Shown here piece by piece: positions 45,689 through 58,594 of a stretch of 64,000 nt of DNA. The DNA lies in assembly GCA_035772735.1 (NCBI GenBank), contig JASDFA010000011.1, forward strand, positions 3,348,001 through 3,412,000, in the 5' to 3' direction. Both the position numbers and the translations under genes were made by a program. Under the pieces are notes generated by a model that saw nothing but the letters and a program-made list of their open reading frames with translations, searched no databases and was not told the DNA's origin. The DNA is from Datura wrightii (Eukaryota > Streptophyta > Magnoliopsida > Solanales > Solanaceae). Numbering within the stretch: position 1 is the first letter of the stretch; every line of letters begins with the position of its first letter.

Positions 45689-48222
45689 TGTAACAATCTG
45701 TCTGTTGTTACAGGGAAATATATCCAGAACACCCTCTTTTTGCCTACTTACACGTTGAAAAGTGTTGGGTGAAGGATAGTTAAACTTGGGTTTGAGGAAT
45801 TGTATGTGTGCAGTAAAATATGTGCTACAGGTTAACGGGCGACTGCTGCAGCATGGGAGAAACCGTTGCAGCGAAGCCGTCATTAAAGTCGGAGGTATGC
45901 CATAGCAGGGAAGAGAGTTGACCGTTGGATCCATCGTAGCGGGGTCCTAACCACCACAGCAGGTCCGCTTCAACGAATTGCCACCCCGATAGCGACCGAT
46001 GGTGGGCAGTAATCGGTTTTAAGTGGGAATATGGGGGTTTTTCACCTCATTACTCTAAAGCACTAACTTTTTGAAACTAAGGGCGATTTTTTCAAGGGCA
46101 AACCGATTATTCTTCTTAAGGTAAGGTTTATGAGTTATTCATTCTAAATTTTGATTCCATAACACCATTTAATCAAGGGTGACTTCCAATGGTGGAATTT
46201 TAAGATAAAAACCCTAAATTGGTAGAAATTAGGGCTAATTGAAGGGGAAGGGCGGAGTATTGATTCCTAGATTCTTCTACCTAGAGCTAATGTGGTTGTA
46301 GAATTTTGTCTACGTGAGACTTTGAGATCTACAACTCGGTGAAGTTGGAACCTTTAGCCTTAAAAATTGATTTAAGGGGGTTGGAGGGGTAGAAAACTCC
46401 ATGAACTAGGTTGGAATCACCATTGTTGGACTAGATTTTGATAATTTTCCCTTCGAGCATGGAATTAGACCGTAAATACCGGGTGATTTGGGTAGATTGA
46501 ATTTTTCAAGACTCTTATTTGAAGAGTAGATAATAAAGTACTCTTGTGATTGTTGTTTGTAGATTTCGAGCATTCCGAGGATTTGAGGAAAGGCAAGGCT
46601 TCTGCGGAGTAGCTGATTTCTCTTACCTTGCAATCGAGGTAGGTTATGATTTATAAGGAGTTAGACTTTACATAATGATGTATATATGTGTGAAGTGATA
46701 ACATGCTTAGTTGGTCTTCGAACCCCAATTTATTGTTGATGCCATGATGTGTTAAATATGATTGTAAAATAAACTTGATATGATAGCTGTCGATGAAGAT
46801 TGTTGTGAAAAGTGAGTACCTTAAGATGTATATATGATCTTTCAAATCCTCATGTAAATGATTGAATATTAATAAATATAGCCAAGTTGAGGAAAGGAAC
46901 TTAATGCCTCTGGAAAGTCATACTAAATGACCGAGTGATATATGTATATAATATGACAATGAAAGGGGGTAACATGCTTTATCTTGAGATAAGTGGCATG
47001 TGCCCGAGCGATTATTATTTAGTTGCTCATGTCCGAAGGGAGCATCTGGATAAGAAAATGAGTGGGAGAGGGTACTACGCTGGTACAGTACATGAATTTC
47101 TAAAATCCCCTGCAGGTCATGACTGGAAGGATAGAAATAAGACTCTCTGGCATGTGATTACAACGATAAGTGAGAGTGAGTGTGTAGCGATGTGACAGAG
47201 GCATGTATCCGGTACATTACCAAAGTGAAGTCAGTAAAGGTGAATCGACTATGGAAGATTCACGTGTTTATATTCCATGTGATCATGTGATAAAATGATT
47301 GTTGAGGATTCATGTATTCATATTTGCTGAATAAGCTAATGAATTGATTATTGAGGATTCATGTATTCATAGTTGATGAATAAGTTGATGCATTGATTGT
47401 TGAGGACTCATGTGTATATTTCATGTGATAGGATGATGATTTGATTATTGAGGTTGTCATGTATGAATTTATTCTAAATTGATGAACTAACTGGGAAAAA
47501 CTGCTAAGTGTGGAACCAAGGTTGACAGTTTGGTTGAGCTACTACCTACGCAGTACTACTGCAGCGGTACTCTTACCGCTGCGGCGAGATTACTGCTGCA
47601 GCCGCATCTCCACTACAGCGAGGCCTAATCTAGTGAGCAGGCCAGCTTAGACCTTGCCCGGAACAATGTTAGAAATAGGATTGTGTAATGAATAATTATT
47701 TTCGTGAATAGTTGTTGTGATTTCACTATATATATATTGTTTATTTATTTATTATTGTTTAACATTGGTCATTGATGCCTAGCAGTACCCTGTGTAGTAC
47801 TGATGCTACTTCTGCACTTCTTTTCTGAGTGTAGACTGCGATCCAGGAAGTTCCTCTCGACCCCATCTGTAGAGCAGCAACAAGATACTAGAAGGTGAGC
47901 GGATCCTATCGTGCTGCCATGATTCTGCCAAAGAAGATGTCTTTTGTTCAGACATGGACTTGTTTATTTTTCTTAACTTATTCCTTTTAGAATGTTGGGT
48001 AGATGTCCTCAAGTACAATGATTTTCAGTTTCTAGGGATGTAATAGATAGATTTGCAATTAGTTTCTTTAATTAATTCAAGGCTTCTACTATTGTCCTTG
48101 GAATAATGTGTATTTATTTGTACGAATGTTGCAATTGAGTAATTAGTTGGGACATGTTGGTTTGCCTACTGGGGGGGGGGGGGGTTGTGTGGGTGTGACT
48201 AACAGCTGTTTGGGTCGTGACA
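45689..48222. mobile_element. Solo LTR (2,534 bp), probable Ty3-gypsy
   Basis: Begins TGTAACAATCTG, ends GGGTCGTGACA, flanked by CCCTA on both sides (45684-45688 and 48223-48227), a perfect 5-bp target duplication. The paralogous position in copy B (near 50157-50165) has no insertion, an empty site that fixes both borders. No PBS, polypurine tract or gag/pol is present, so it is a solo LTR left by recombination. Frames inside (for example 46935-47195 and 45686-45934) lack protein features. A TG...CA end with GGGTCGTGACA is common in Solanaceae gypsy LTRs. Confidence 0.85.
47235..47465. repeat. Degenerate tandem repeat inside the solo LTR
   Basis: GATTGTTGAGGATTCATGTA-type units of about 60 bp occur three to four times (47298, 47356, 47396, 47437), with variants ending in TTCATGTGAT. 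Such subrepeats are common in long LTRs. Confidence 0.7.
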
Positions 48223-51147
48223 CCCTATTGCTTTAAAATGAAGACGGTAAGGGTAACAAGGTCTTATTAAATGAAAACTTGCTATTACTTTAATTATATT
48301 TAAAACATTGCTAAAATTAATTATTAGAAAAAAAGTGATCCACTCGCGCCATTTTTAGCACGTTTTGTCTAACTTGATGATGAGATATTAATGATACATA
48401 GAAGATCTACATCAAAATTTATGATATTTGACATAATGAATGTGATTTATCTAGATTTTCTCAATCCAATTAGATTATTTTCGACTTAAGATAATGTTGA
48501 ATATCTTAAAAGTAAGTTAAAAAATGCACATCCATTACTCTCCTACTATAGTTGATCTAACTTATTAGTGATCCATCATACATTATGTTAATCGTATATC
48601 CTGATAAAATAGAGGGTTCAATAGGTACAAACGTAAGGTAAATATCAAAATAAAAGTTGATGCAAATTTAGAGGTGGGGGAAGAAAAAATAGGGGGATAG
48701 GGGATAACTAGGTAGGGAATTGAACTATCACCAATAAGGTGAAAGTCCAAGTAGCCAACCAACTAAGCTAATAAGATTCCCGCTTCTTGTCTAATTAATT
48801 TTCCAAACAAATGAGAATAATATTTCAAAATGGTGCTAACAAACTTGAGTTGATTTATCATATGGAAGTTAGTTTCTCAGATGGTCACTCAATTAAGGAT
48901 ATTCCCTCAGAAAGTCACATTTCTTTCTCTTGTGACAAACAAAAAAGAAAGAAAACTTTCCCCTTATGTGTAAGATAGTCATTTCTGATTAAGGTTAATA
49001 AAATGGTTAAATCAAGTAGTTTTTTATTTCTAAAAGGTTGACTTAAAATAAAAATTTTATATGAGCAAAATTAAATGAAAAGATCACCTAATTGGTTAAG
49101 TGATTTTGTAAGTGATATATAGCTCTGTGAGTAAGTTATAAAGGAAAGAAGAGTGACTTTTTGAGTGAATTGTCCTTGACTCCTCATACGGTTACTCAAC
49201 TTATTTCACAAAATCACTTTCTTACTTCAAAAAAATAGAATCAAGAAGAAAAGTAATTTTATGAGATACTGACTATTAATTGGGTGACCATCTATGAGAA
49301 ACCAACTTCTTAAAATACTTTAATTTCTAGCAACAAACTAAAATATAGGTATTCTAAGCAATTTCTTTTTTTTGGGCACATGTAATCCATCTATGTAATT
49401 TTTATTATATATTAATTTTTTTCAATTTATTAATTTCAATTAGCATTGACGTTATATTGACAAGCGAAGGGCGTGCAATCTCTCGTGAAAGACATGGATT
49501 CAACCCCGATAAATTTTGTGAATTGAGATGATGTGGCGTGCGGTGTCGTGAGTGATGTAAAAGAAAAGTCAATAGATAGTCAGTGTTGCATTTTATCAAG
49601 TTAGCATTGTATTTTATCGAGTCAGCATCAATTCTTGATCAGGTTAAAGTGTGATTTTAAAATTAAAAAAAGAAAGAAACGAAACTCATTTACTATGAGA
49701 AACGTGTGTGTTATTGTGAATAATCACTCAAATTCTATTTTATAGTATCAAAAGCATTATCTAAATTCTAAATGCTAAGTAAGCAACTAAATTTTTTTTA
49801 ATTAAAAAATTACTCAACTTTATTTAAGTATCACGTAAAATCATTTGGAGAAAATAAAGGCGATAATGCGAAAGTGGGCATAAGTATGATTTCAGTGTTA
49901 TTTTTCGTAAGTTGTCTTGTTTTTTTTTAAAATTTAATATTACTTCTAAGTATGATTTCAACGTTATTTTTCATTGTCTCGCTTTATTATGTAGCTTTTC
50001 AATTTCTACATTAACGTATAACATATAGGTCATGAACTATTTAGATAATATTCATATCTAAATACGTTTTATTTTGAAATTGATAAAATTAGCAGTTCGT
50101 GACTATGAAAATTTTTAGACTTGAGATATGCAATTCAAACTCCAGGAGTTTGAAGAGTCTTTATTGCTTTAAAATGAAGGAGATAAGGGTAACAAGGTCT
50201 TATTAATTGAAATCTTGCTATTACTTAAATTATATATAAAACATTGCTAAAATTAATTGTTGAAAAAAAGAGATCAACTCGCGCTATTTTTACTACATTT
50301 TGTTTAACTTGATTATGAGATATTAATGACACGCAGAAGATCTATATCAAAATTTTTGACATTTAATATAGTGAACGTGATTTATATCTAGATTTTCTCA
50401 ATTCAGTTAAATTATTTTTGGCATAAAATAATGTTAAATGTCTTAAATGTAAATAAAATTAAAAAAAGCTCATTCACTACTCTCCCATTATAGTTAATGA
50501 AACTTATTAGCGATCCATCATACATTTTGGTAATTATATATCCTGGTAAATTAGAGTGTTCAATAGATTAGGGGGGAGGGGAGGGGAGGGGAGGGGAGAA
50601 TTGGGAAAGGGATTATGAGGTGAAAAATTGAACCATTACCAATAAAGTGAAAATTCAGTTAGCCAACCAACTAAGCTAATAAGATTTCATCTTCTTATCC
50701 AATTAATTTTCCAAAGAAATGAGAATAATAATGCAAAATGATACTAATAAACTTGAGTTCATTCGTTAGATGGGAGTTAATTTCTCAGATGATCACTCAA
50801 CTAAGAACATTTCAAAAAGGAAAGAAAAGTTTTTCCTTATGTGTAAGGTAGTCATTTCTGATCAAAGTTAATAAAATGGTTAACTTGAGTAGTTTTTTAT
50901 TTCTCAAAAATTTGGCTTAAAAATAAAATTTTCATATTTGCAAAATCATCTAATTGTTTAAGTGATTTTGTGAGTGAAATATAATTTTTTGAGTAAAATA
51001 TCAATAGTTGAGCAAATTTTGAGTTATAAAATAGAGAATAGTGACTTTCTGAGTGAACTATCCTCAACTCCTCATATGGTAATTCAATTTATCTCACAAA
51101 GTCACTTTTTTAATTAAAAAAAATTAGAATCAAGAAGAAAAATAGTA

Positions 51148-54100
51148 TGTCACGCCCCACCTTGGAGGGCATGACTGTCACCTAATGCCACACTGTGATC
51201 TAGGCTAACCTGACTGGGCATATGCACCTCTGGTGCCTACCAGCGACTCAAAATCAAGAAAACAAACTGCTATATCTCGGCTGTAAACAAAGCCTCGGGC
51301 CGACAAGACCACGCAACACTTGTAAAACAAAACAGCTAACCCTGCCAACATAACCATGAAAGGGTTCTTATGCGAGCCGACAAGACCACCATGCTGTTTA
51401 GTTATAACAGAATGAAAAACAGACAGTCATATTCGTAATATAGTCGACAAGGCTGCTAACTAATTAGCTAAACTGGCCCCCACATGGCCAATATGCAAAT
51501 CATGACATACATAGGCCCCACACGGCCAACAACAACCAACTAACTGAAGACTGTAGTCTGCAAGCCTCTAGAAGTAAAAATATTGTCTCGGCCTACCCAA
51601 ATGCTAAACAAATAGAAAATAGATAACCATTACAACTTGGCAACTCCGAACAAAAGGAGCTGGCCGAACTGTTGACTCTGAATGGCTGCTAGGAGATCCT
51701 GAAACCTGTCTGTCTAAACCTGCAGGCAAGTATGCAGCGCCTCATAGTGGAGCGTCATTACAATATGTACCGAATATGTAAGACAGTAATGAAAATCTTA
51801 ATAAACACTGATAAAGAACTAAAAGTGAATAACAAGAAGGGGCAGAAATTAACATGTAAGTTTTCTTATCCATAACTTGCATCTAGTAAAACACTATACG
51901 TATATGAGCTAAGACTATACAACTATACACTCATAAGCTATAACTAGCAGGAAAGAATACAAACAAGAACCTAACTTGGTCCCCATAAGCCTAGAAGGTA
52001 CAACCAACACAGAATAACCCGCCCGGGCCCCTATAAGCCCTGGCGAGCGCACTCCGACCTATATACCCCTAACATGGTCAATATGGGTCAACAGGTAACT
52101 ATAGCCAACCTACCTGGCCCCTGGGTCTGCAACTGAACCCGTTGGGCTCCTGTAGCTGTGTTTGAGTCCGGAGGGCTCCTGTAACTGCACCCTGGCACAA
52201 GGCTCGACGAGGGTCAGTGATGCCGATGCGACATAAAAATAGAAGTCCAGCCATGGATGGACTGTAATATGTCCCTTGGGACAACATATAGCTCCTTGGA
52301 GCGATCCATATAGCTCCGAAGGCAACGATACAGCTAGTAACCCTGAGGTTGGTCAACGGAAGGCTATCCTAGGTGGGGTGAATCCCAACGGTATACTGCA
52401 TCTTAGTATCAATCTAACCACTCAGAAGGCGTATCTGTCTCTTAAGGCCTAATGCGACTGCTAATCGGCCCTAGATTAGTCTGCATAGCTGCTAACATAC
52501 ACACCCCGTGAGCCTATATCTGTATACCCCGGGAACCCAAGGATCAGACCCCAGAGTGAAAACAGAGAAAAAACTAGAAATTCGTATCAAGTCACAGGAC
52601 GGTTCATGAGGTGGCTCGTTAGGTGGGGCCACGAGTCGTGAAGTGACTCGTGGTCAGGCTGGGCTTGGCAGAGTTTTGGGGAGTCCACATAGGTACCCAC
52701 GAGTTGTGGTCAGACCTCACAACTCGTGAGGTCACCCGTGGCGAGGATGGAATGCATGGATAGGGGTTTGAGGAAGTAGGGACCACGGGTGGTGACCACG
52801 ACAAGCCACCACGATTCGTGGGGTCCCCTGAGCTTGTTTGTACATTAGACATCACGGATCGCAGCCACGAGTCGTGTCCCATGGCAATGACTCGTGAGTT
52901 CCCTCGCGGAGACTGGCAATCAGGAATTTCTGCATTTTTAGTAAGGTTGTTTTCATAATTACTTAGTTCCTAAGGCCTAAAATACGCCGTTTTAAGGTCT
53001 GAATGGGGTCTTTTAAGGGGGTTAAGTTCATGTTAAGCCTCATTCATGCATGCAAGAGTTTAGGGAGGAGAATAGAAGGTGATTCAAGGTGTTCTTCCTC
53101 AATTCCTCTAAATTCCATCTTGGGCTAGCAAGGGAAGTTAAGAACCAGATAATCCCAGGTATGTAAGGTCATCAATGGGTGAATCCTTCCACACCCATGC
53201 TCCTACTCTATGATTTTATTTAAAATTTATCAAAAACTCATGGGGTTTTGTATTTGATCTGTGTAGAATCTAATGATTTAATTATGGCTTTTGTAATTTT
53301 GAAATATTATCATAATCTATGAATTTTAATTATATTTTGAGATTTAAATTGATTATAATGATATTTATTTTGATTTTTGAAACAATTAAGCTTAATTATG
53401 CATGCCCATGATGAATCGATTTATGACCTATTATCCCATCGATGTTCTTACGAGCCCAACATGAATTACGATTTAAATTATGAATTTATTATGTTATCTA
53501 TTATGATTTTATGAATTTCAAGTTATATGCATGATTTACAAGTATGTATGAATCTTATTAATCAGGAATTATGTTTTTGGCCGACTCACGGGTCTCAAGT
53601 CATGGCTAGTTCTTATATGTTCAAGAATGTTTATGATTATCATGATTTAACTAGTCCATGAACTCACGTATGTATTGTTATGAGCACTATATATATTTTG
53701 GGAGTAGTATCGAACACCGAGTAGGTTCGGGGCTCAGGTTAAGCCCCGGATCTCATGAACCACATGCCACCGTAGGTATGTTGGAACCCCTTTCATGTTA
53801 TTCCCTGGACCAAATGACCCTTTTCATTGTGATATCACACTTTCATGGTTCTACTCTTGGCAAGGTACGAACACCCTCCCCACTAGGGCTACAAGTAGGG
53901 TTTCATGTGTGCTCATATGGGGTATGTCGGTTAAGAGAATCTCTCACCGTTCCTCATGATTTATGTATGTTGGCTCAAGTCATGTTAATTAAATCACTTC
54001 TATTATGATTATGATTATGTTACATGACGAATGTTATGAAAACCTTGATCCATATGATATGTCATCATGATTTACGATACGAGCATGTTGTCCTATTCTT

Positions 54101-54595
54101 ATGATCATTTATGAACTTTATACATGTTTTAAATGTCCGTTTTACCTACCTTGCATACTCAATATATTCCACGTACTGACCGCATATTTTCTATGTTGTA
54201 TCGTCTCATGATACAGGTCCCATCTCTCAGGCTCGTCCTCACCCATAGATAGATTCGGATTTGCTCTCAACGCACTTGGTGAGTCCTCATGTTCTGAAGG
54301 CTACATGTTCACACTCTATGTTATTCCTTTCAGTTTCTGGATGTTGGATTAGTTAGGGAGTTTTCCCATCAATCCGCCTTTCATGTTTAGAGGCTTATCT
54401 GACTATACGTTGTATTCCGTCGTATTGTATAAGTCTGGTACTAGTTTTTCACTTATGTTATGATTACGTTATTTATGTTAAGTATTCGGATCATATGATT
54501 GAATTAGATGTATGCTCATGCCAAGGGTTGACTTGGGGTCTCTTGGGGCTCCTTGTTCCGTATCTACAATTTGGGTGTATGTTTGAGTCATGACA
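51148..54595. mobile_element. Probable Ty3-gypsy LTR-derived block (3.45 kb), solo LTR or remnant
   Basis: Starts TGTCACGCCCCACCTTGGAG and ends GTTTGAGTCATGACA, termini like many Solanaceae gypsy LTRs and inverted with respect to each other. It interrupts copy B of the duplicated segment, just after CAAGAAGAAA. The flanks (TAGTA left, ATATC right) do not match, and the expected continuation of copy B is missing on the right, so a deletion or recombination followed insertion. The interior has GC-rich ACGAGTCGTG motifs (52600-52900) and no gag/pol. Frames such as 52099-52356 and 53658-54008 are not convincing genes. Confidence 0.6.
52597..52885. repeat. Cluster of ACGAGTCGTG-type palindromic motifs
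   Basis: CCACGAGTC and GACTCGTGG form a 9-bp inverted pair at 52629-52653. Related CACGAGTTGTG, ACTCGTGAGGT, CACGATTCGTG and CACGAGTCGTG copies follow to 52876. The stretch is much richer in CG dinucleotides than its surroundings. Function unknown. Confidence 0.75.
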
Positions 54596-55740
54596 ATATC
54601 TGATCAGAGGATTCTGATAGTGATCATAATCTCTAATGGTCTAGACAACTAAAATTAATTGTAGTTACTGAAGAACAAATAAAATCAATTCTAATTACTC
54701 TTAAATTAGTGAGGAAATTAATTTTGAGAGAAAAGAGTACAAATATTTTTAAAAAACTAGTTTATAATGTGAACAGGTAATTCTATTATATTTGGACTAT
54801 TGTGGTCAAAATACTGACTGTATCATGATTAGGATTCCAAAATTAGTTGCCTTAAAATGTTCTTTTTTCAAGAAGACATGCGTGCTTCTCGTTTGTGACA
54901 GCTTTCTTTCTTCACTGTTTTTTCGTGTGAGGTATTAAATTCCAATAAAATGTTGTTGTTACTTGTTAAGGATAAGTTCTTGAGATTCTATTACCATGGG
55001 CACTCGTGGTTTTTGCTTCTTGTCTAACCTTTTTTTAGTGTGTGGAGGGAAGAAATGGGAGAAAAAGTTATGAGGTGGGAATGAAATCGTGACTATAAAG
55101 TAAAAATTTAGGTAGCAAATTAATTGAGCTTAGGGTTGGATATGATACAGTATTGATAAATTGGGTTCGATAATTTTGATTTTTGGTTTTTAAAAATATT
55201 ATATCATTATCATATCAAATTAATTCGGTATGATTCGATATTTTAAAATTCAATTTCGATATTTTGTGATACCTTATATCGGTGATTCATAGTTTGTTCG
55301 ATTTCGACTTACATATACTGATATAATAAATAATTGTGACTTCGGTTTTTATAAGAAACGTCTTAATTATATCATACTAACACCTGACAATTGTAAAAAT
55401 ATTTTTTTAAAAAAAATATAGTATTAGCAATTTTCTTCGTTAATTAATTACACAAAAAGGATGTTTCAATCTAGTAATCAAAATTCTAACGTTTAAATTA
55501 TTAATTTCATAGTAATACTATTTTATATATTTTTTAGTATTTTAATAATATATATGAATTGTATATATAACTATTTACTTCGATATGGTATTCAATATTT
55601 TAATTTTTCAAAATAAATATCAACTACCATATCGAGTACCGAAAAAATTTAAAATACATATCAAATATCATAATAACAAAACTGTGGTATCAAAATTTTC
55701 TATTTCAATATGATATTTAATATCTACCGTACCATGCCCG
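54596..55740. other. Spacer left of bZIP copy 1
   Basis: No gene seen. From about 54835 (AAAATTAGTTGCCTTAAAAT) it matches the segment starting near 59537, marking the left part of the ~4.3-kb tandem unit. 55150-55740 has a GGTTTTCGGTAT/GATACCATATCG-rich tract resembling a MITE interior. Confidence 0.45.
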
Positions 55741-56746
55741 TCCTTACGATCAACTAATAAGATTCCCCCTTCTTGCCTGATTAATTTTTCAAACAAATTA
55801 AATGAGAATAATATTTCAAAATGATACTAACAAACTTGAGTTGATTTCTCGAATGGTCATTCAACTTATCTCAGAAAATTAATTTTTTTGTTACGAAAAA
55901 ATTGACTTTTCAGAGACAATAACTATTAATTAAGTGGCCATATATAAAAAATCAACTTCTCAAAATACTTTAATTTAAGCAAAAAATTAAAATGTAGGTG
56001 ACTTGGATGAATTTGATCTGTTTCAATTAGCGTTGACATTATATTGACGAGCGAAAGGGCGTTGATCACCCATAAAAGACGTGAATTCAACCCTAATGCA
56101 ATTTATTGAGATGACACATACACGCGGTATGACAAGTGATGTAAAAAAATGTCAATAAATAGTCAGCGCCGCATTTTAACGAATCAACACTGATTTTTAG
56201 TGAAGTTAAAGCGTGATTAAAACAACAAAAAAGGAGTAAATAAAACGCATTTCCTATAAGAAACGTGTGTGTTATTATGAATAATCACTCAAATTTTATT
56301 TTATAAAACCAAAGTCATTATCTAAATGTCATGAAATTCGCTATTTTTTTTAATTAAGAAAATCGCTCAACCAAAAAATAAAAAATATCACGTAAAATTA
56401 TTAGGAGAAAATAAAAACAACAATGCCAGAGTGGACATATATAATTTCTATTCACCTTGTTTGATATTTTTTAAAATTTATTTAATTATACTTCCCTAAC
56501 TCTAAAATTTCATGAATTATATAATAAATCAACTCTTTTATAATTTTCAGTATAGTCATTTTTTTAACTCACTTCCCTCACTTATTTTAATTTATTTTTA
56601 ACTCACTTCCCTCACTTATTTTAATTTATTAGACAACTAATCGAATAGTAATATATAACCTTTTTATTTAAAAATTTTAATTTATATAAAATTTAGTTTA
56701 CTGCATGACAGATTGTCCAAGCGAAACAAAGTTATTTTACAACCTC

Positions 56747-56754
56747 TATATAAT
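56747..56754 (+). promoter_or_regulatory. TATA box of bZIP copy 1
   Basis: TATATAAT about 190 nt upstream of the ATG, followed by ACCTCACATAAAAACTAAAG, a leader-like stretch conserved in copy 2. Confidence 0.55.
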
Positions 56755-56943
56755 GACAACCACTATAACTTTGTAACCTCACATAAAAACTAAAGAAACA
56801 TATTCTTTATTTAGAGGTATACATATATTAGTTCATGTACTTCATTATTCACTTTCTTTATCAATTTTCTTTCTTTTTCTGCTAAATATTTTTCTTTTTT
56901 GGGGGTTCTAATTCATTGTACATCAGGTGATTCAAAAAAATTT

Positions 56944-58268
56944 ATGGAAGGAAAAATAGATGACAAAATAAAAAGATCTGATGAGCCTAAATTGAATTTG
57001 TGCCTTAAAACTCCAGCTGAAGATCAATCAATTAATAAGATTCCAACCCTTGATGAAGCAATTAGGTTTGAACTCATCAGGCATGGAAATGTTGGCCTCA
57101 ATGTGGATCGCAAGAAGTTTAGGAGGTTATATATAATTCTTTTTTCATTGACTCTACTTGAAAAAAAAAAGTTGTGAATTTCTAACTGATGTTTTGAAAT
57201 TTTCGATGAGAAATACGTACAAAAGTTTTTCAACACAAGTCAATTTTAAGGGATTCGATTCGTGAAGAAAATTGTGTTTTCTTCTACTTGTGTAGTAAAT
57301 AATTTTTTTCTTTGCTTTTATAAGGTTGTAATATATGTCAAGACTAGATGATTCTTTTTTCATTGATATTACTTTTAAAAAATGCAAATTTCTGACTGAT
57401 ATTTTAAAATTTTTGATGAAAAATTCATCGAAAATATTATCAATAAGCCAATTTTCAACGGATTAGATCAGAGAATTTCATAAGAAATTCGAGCTTTTTT
57501 TTCCTTTTAATTGTATGATAAATAATATTTTACTTTGTTTTTATAAGGTTCAGTCTATGCCAAGACTAGATAATTATTTTTCATTGATACAAATCTAAAA
57601 AAATGAATTTTTGAATGACGTATGAAATTTTTTATGAAAAGTCCGAGAAAAATGTTTTTCTTATTTTCTTACAAGATTGTATGTGTTAAAACAAGATAAT
57701 TTTATTTTATTATAGGACCATATCCAATCGGTTGTCTGCACAAAGATCCAGACTCAAGAGAAGTGAATACGTAACTGAATTGGAGCAAAAAATCAAAGAT
57801 ATCGAGGTAATAAAAACCTAGATCAAAATTTTTTATTCCAGTGATTTTTCAATTCACTATTTAATTTTTTTTCTTGATTGGTTATATATATATATATATA
57901 TATACATACACCAAAATGAAAAATTTATCTAGGCTTGTTAAAATTCAATAGTGTGCCCAATAACAGATTGAATCATATAAATTGCTAATCAATATATTCA
58001 TATATATGCATTTTTTCGAATTTGGTATGCTAAATTGCTAATAATACTTTGGGTATAAATAAGTAAATAAAATTTAACGAAGCGATATTGCATGACATGA
58101 TAAAGCGCTATTAATTTGTCTCCTATATATGTATTGATGCAGAATACGATAGCTTTGGTGTCATCACAAATTGAAACTGTGAAAGACAATCAAAAGATGT
58201 TGCAGCTGGAGAATGAAATGTTGCAAATTCAATTGGATAACGTCACTGAAAGATTTAATCTATGCACT

Positions 58269-58321
<53 letters not shown>

Positions 58322-58594
58322 TCACTTTCTATTTTTTCGTACTTGAATTGAGGATCTACTGAAAACAACTTGTATTTTACTTAAATTTTGTGCTTGTTTT
58401 GAAAATTCATTGAATATGTATAAATTATTAATTTAGAATCCAGTAACTTAAGAAGATTAATTAGCTAGAATTCAGAATTCATAAGTTTTAAATCCTGACC
58501 GTGCCTATGATTTAATGTTGTTGCAGCGAGAACCGATGAGATGAAACTTGAGTTGAAGAGGCTTAATAAACTTGCAAAGACTCAGGAAGAATAG
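56944..58594 (+). CDS. bZIP transcription factor, copy 1 (shortened C-terminus)
   Basis: Four exons: 56944-57125, 57716-57806, 58143-58269, 58527-58594, giving 155 aa. The basic region FRRTISNRLSAQRSRLKRSE has the plant N-x7-R signature (N65, R73), split by intron 1 in an Arg codon. The zipper heptad runs L83, I90, V97, V104, L111, L118, V125, a long coiled coil. The 56944 ATG is the first in frame and is conserved in copy 2. Two oddities: intron 3 opens inside a (GT)25 tract, and a TAG stops the protein where copy 2 reads GAG and continues 20 residues. It resembles small plant bZIPs with the SAQRSRLK core; the target gene set is unknown. Confidence 0.8.
58270..58319. repeat. (GT)25 microsatellite at the splice donor of bZIP copy 1 intron 3
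   Basis: Exon 3 ends ACTG and the intron starts with 25 GT units. In copy 2 the same donor reads GTAAAT with a (CA)n run shortly after. The donor dinucleotide is present, but positions +3 to +6 are GTGT. Confidence 0.95.

Larger units (their letters stand above)
45450..51147. repeat. Two tandem copies of a ~1.95-kb segment (copy A with inserted LTR, copy B)
   Basis: Words near 45450-45680 (GATTTCAATGTTATTTT ... CATGTCTAAATATGTC ... GACCATGAAAATTTTTTAAG) recur near 49950-50165, and 48228-49270 (TTGCTTTAAAATGAAG ... AGGGTAACAAGGTCTTATTA ... TAATAAGATT) recurs at 50165-51147. Removing the 2.5-kb LTR in copy A gives a period of about 1.95 kb. Copies are diverged but colinear. The 3' half of the unit is also shared with the bZIP duplicates further right. 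Confidence 0.75.

Noticed and set aside
46935..47195. 86-codon frame within 45689-48222
   Set aside because: It lies wholly inside the solo LTR and shows no domain or codon bias suggesting a gene.
53658..54008. 116-codon frame within the LTR-like block
   Set aside because: No recognisable motif and composition like the surrounding non-coding LTR sequence.
56899..56943. Upstream extension of bZIP copy 1 with a TTG start
   Set aside because: TTG is not a normal plant start; the ATG at 56944 is the first in frame and is conserved in copy 2 (61247). The extension is 5' leader or intron acceptor sequence.
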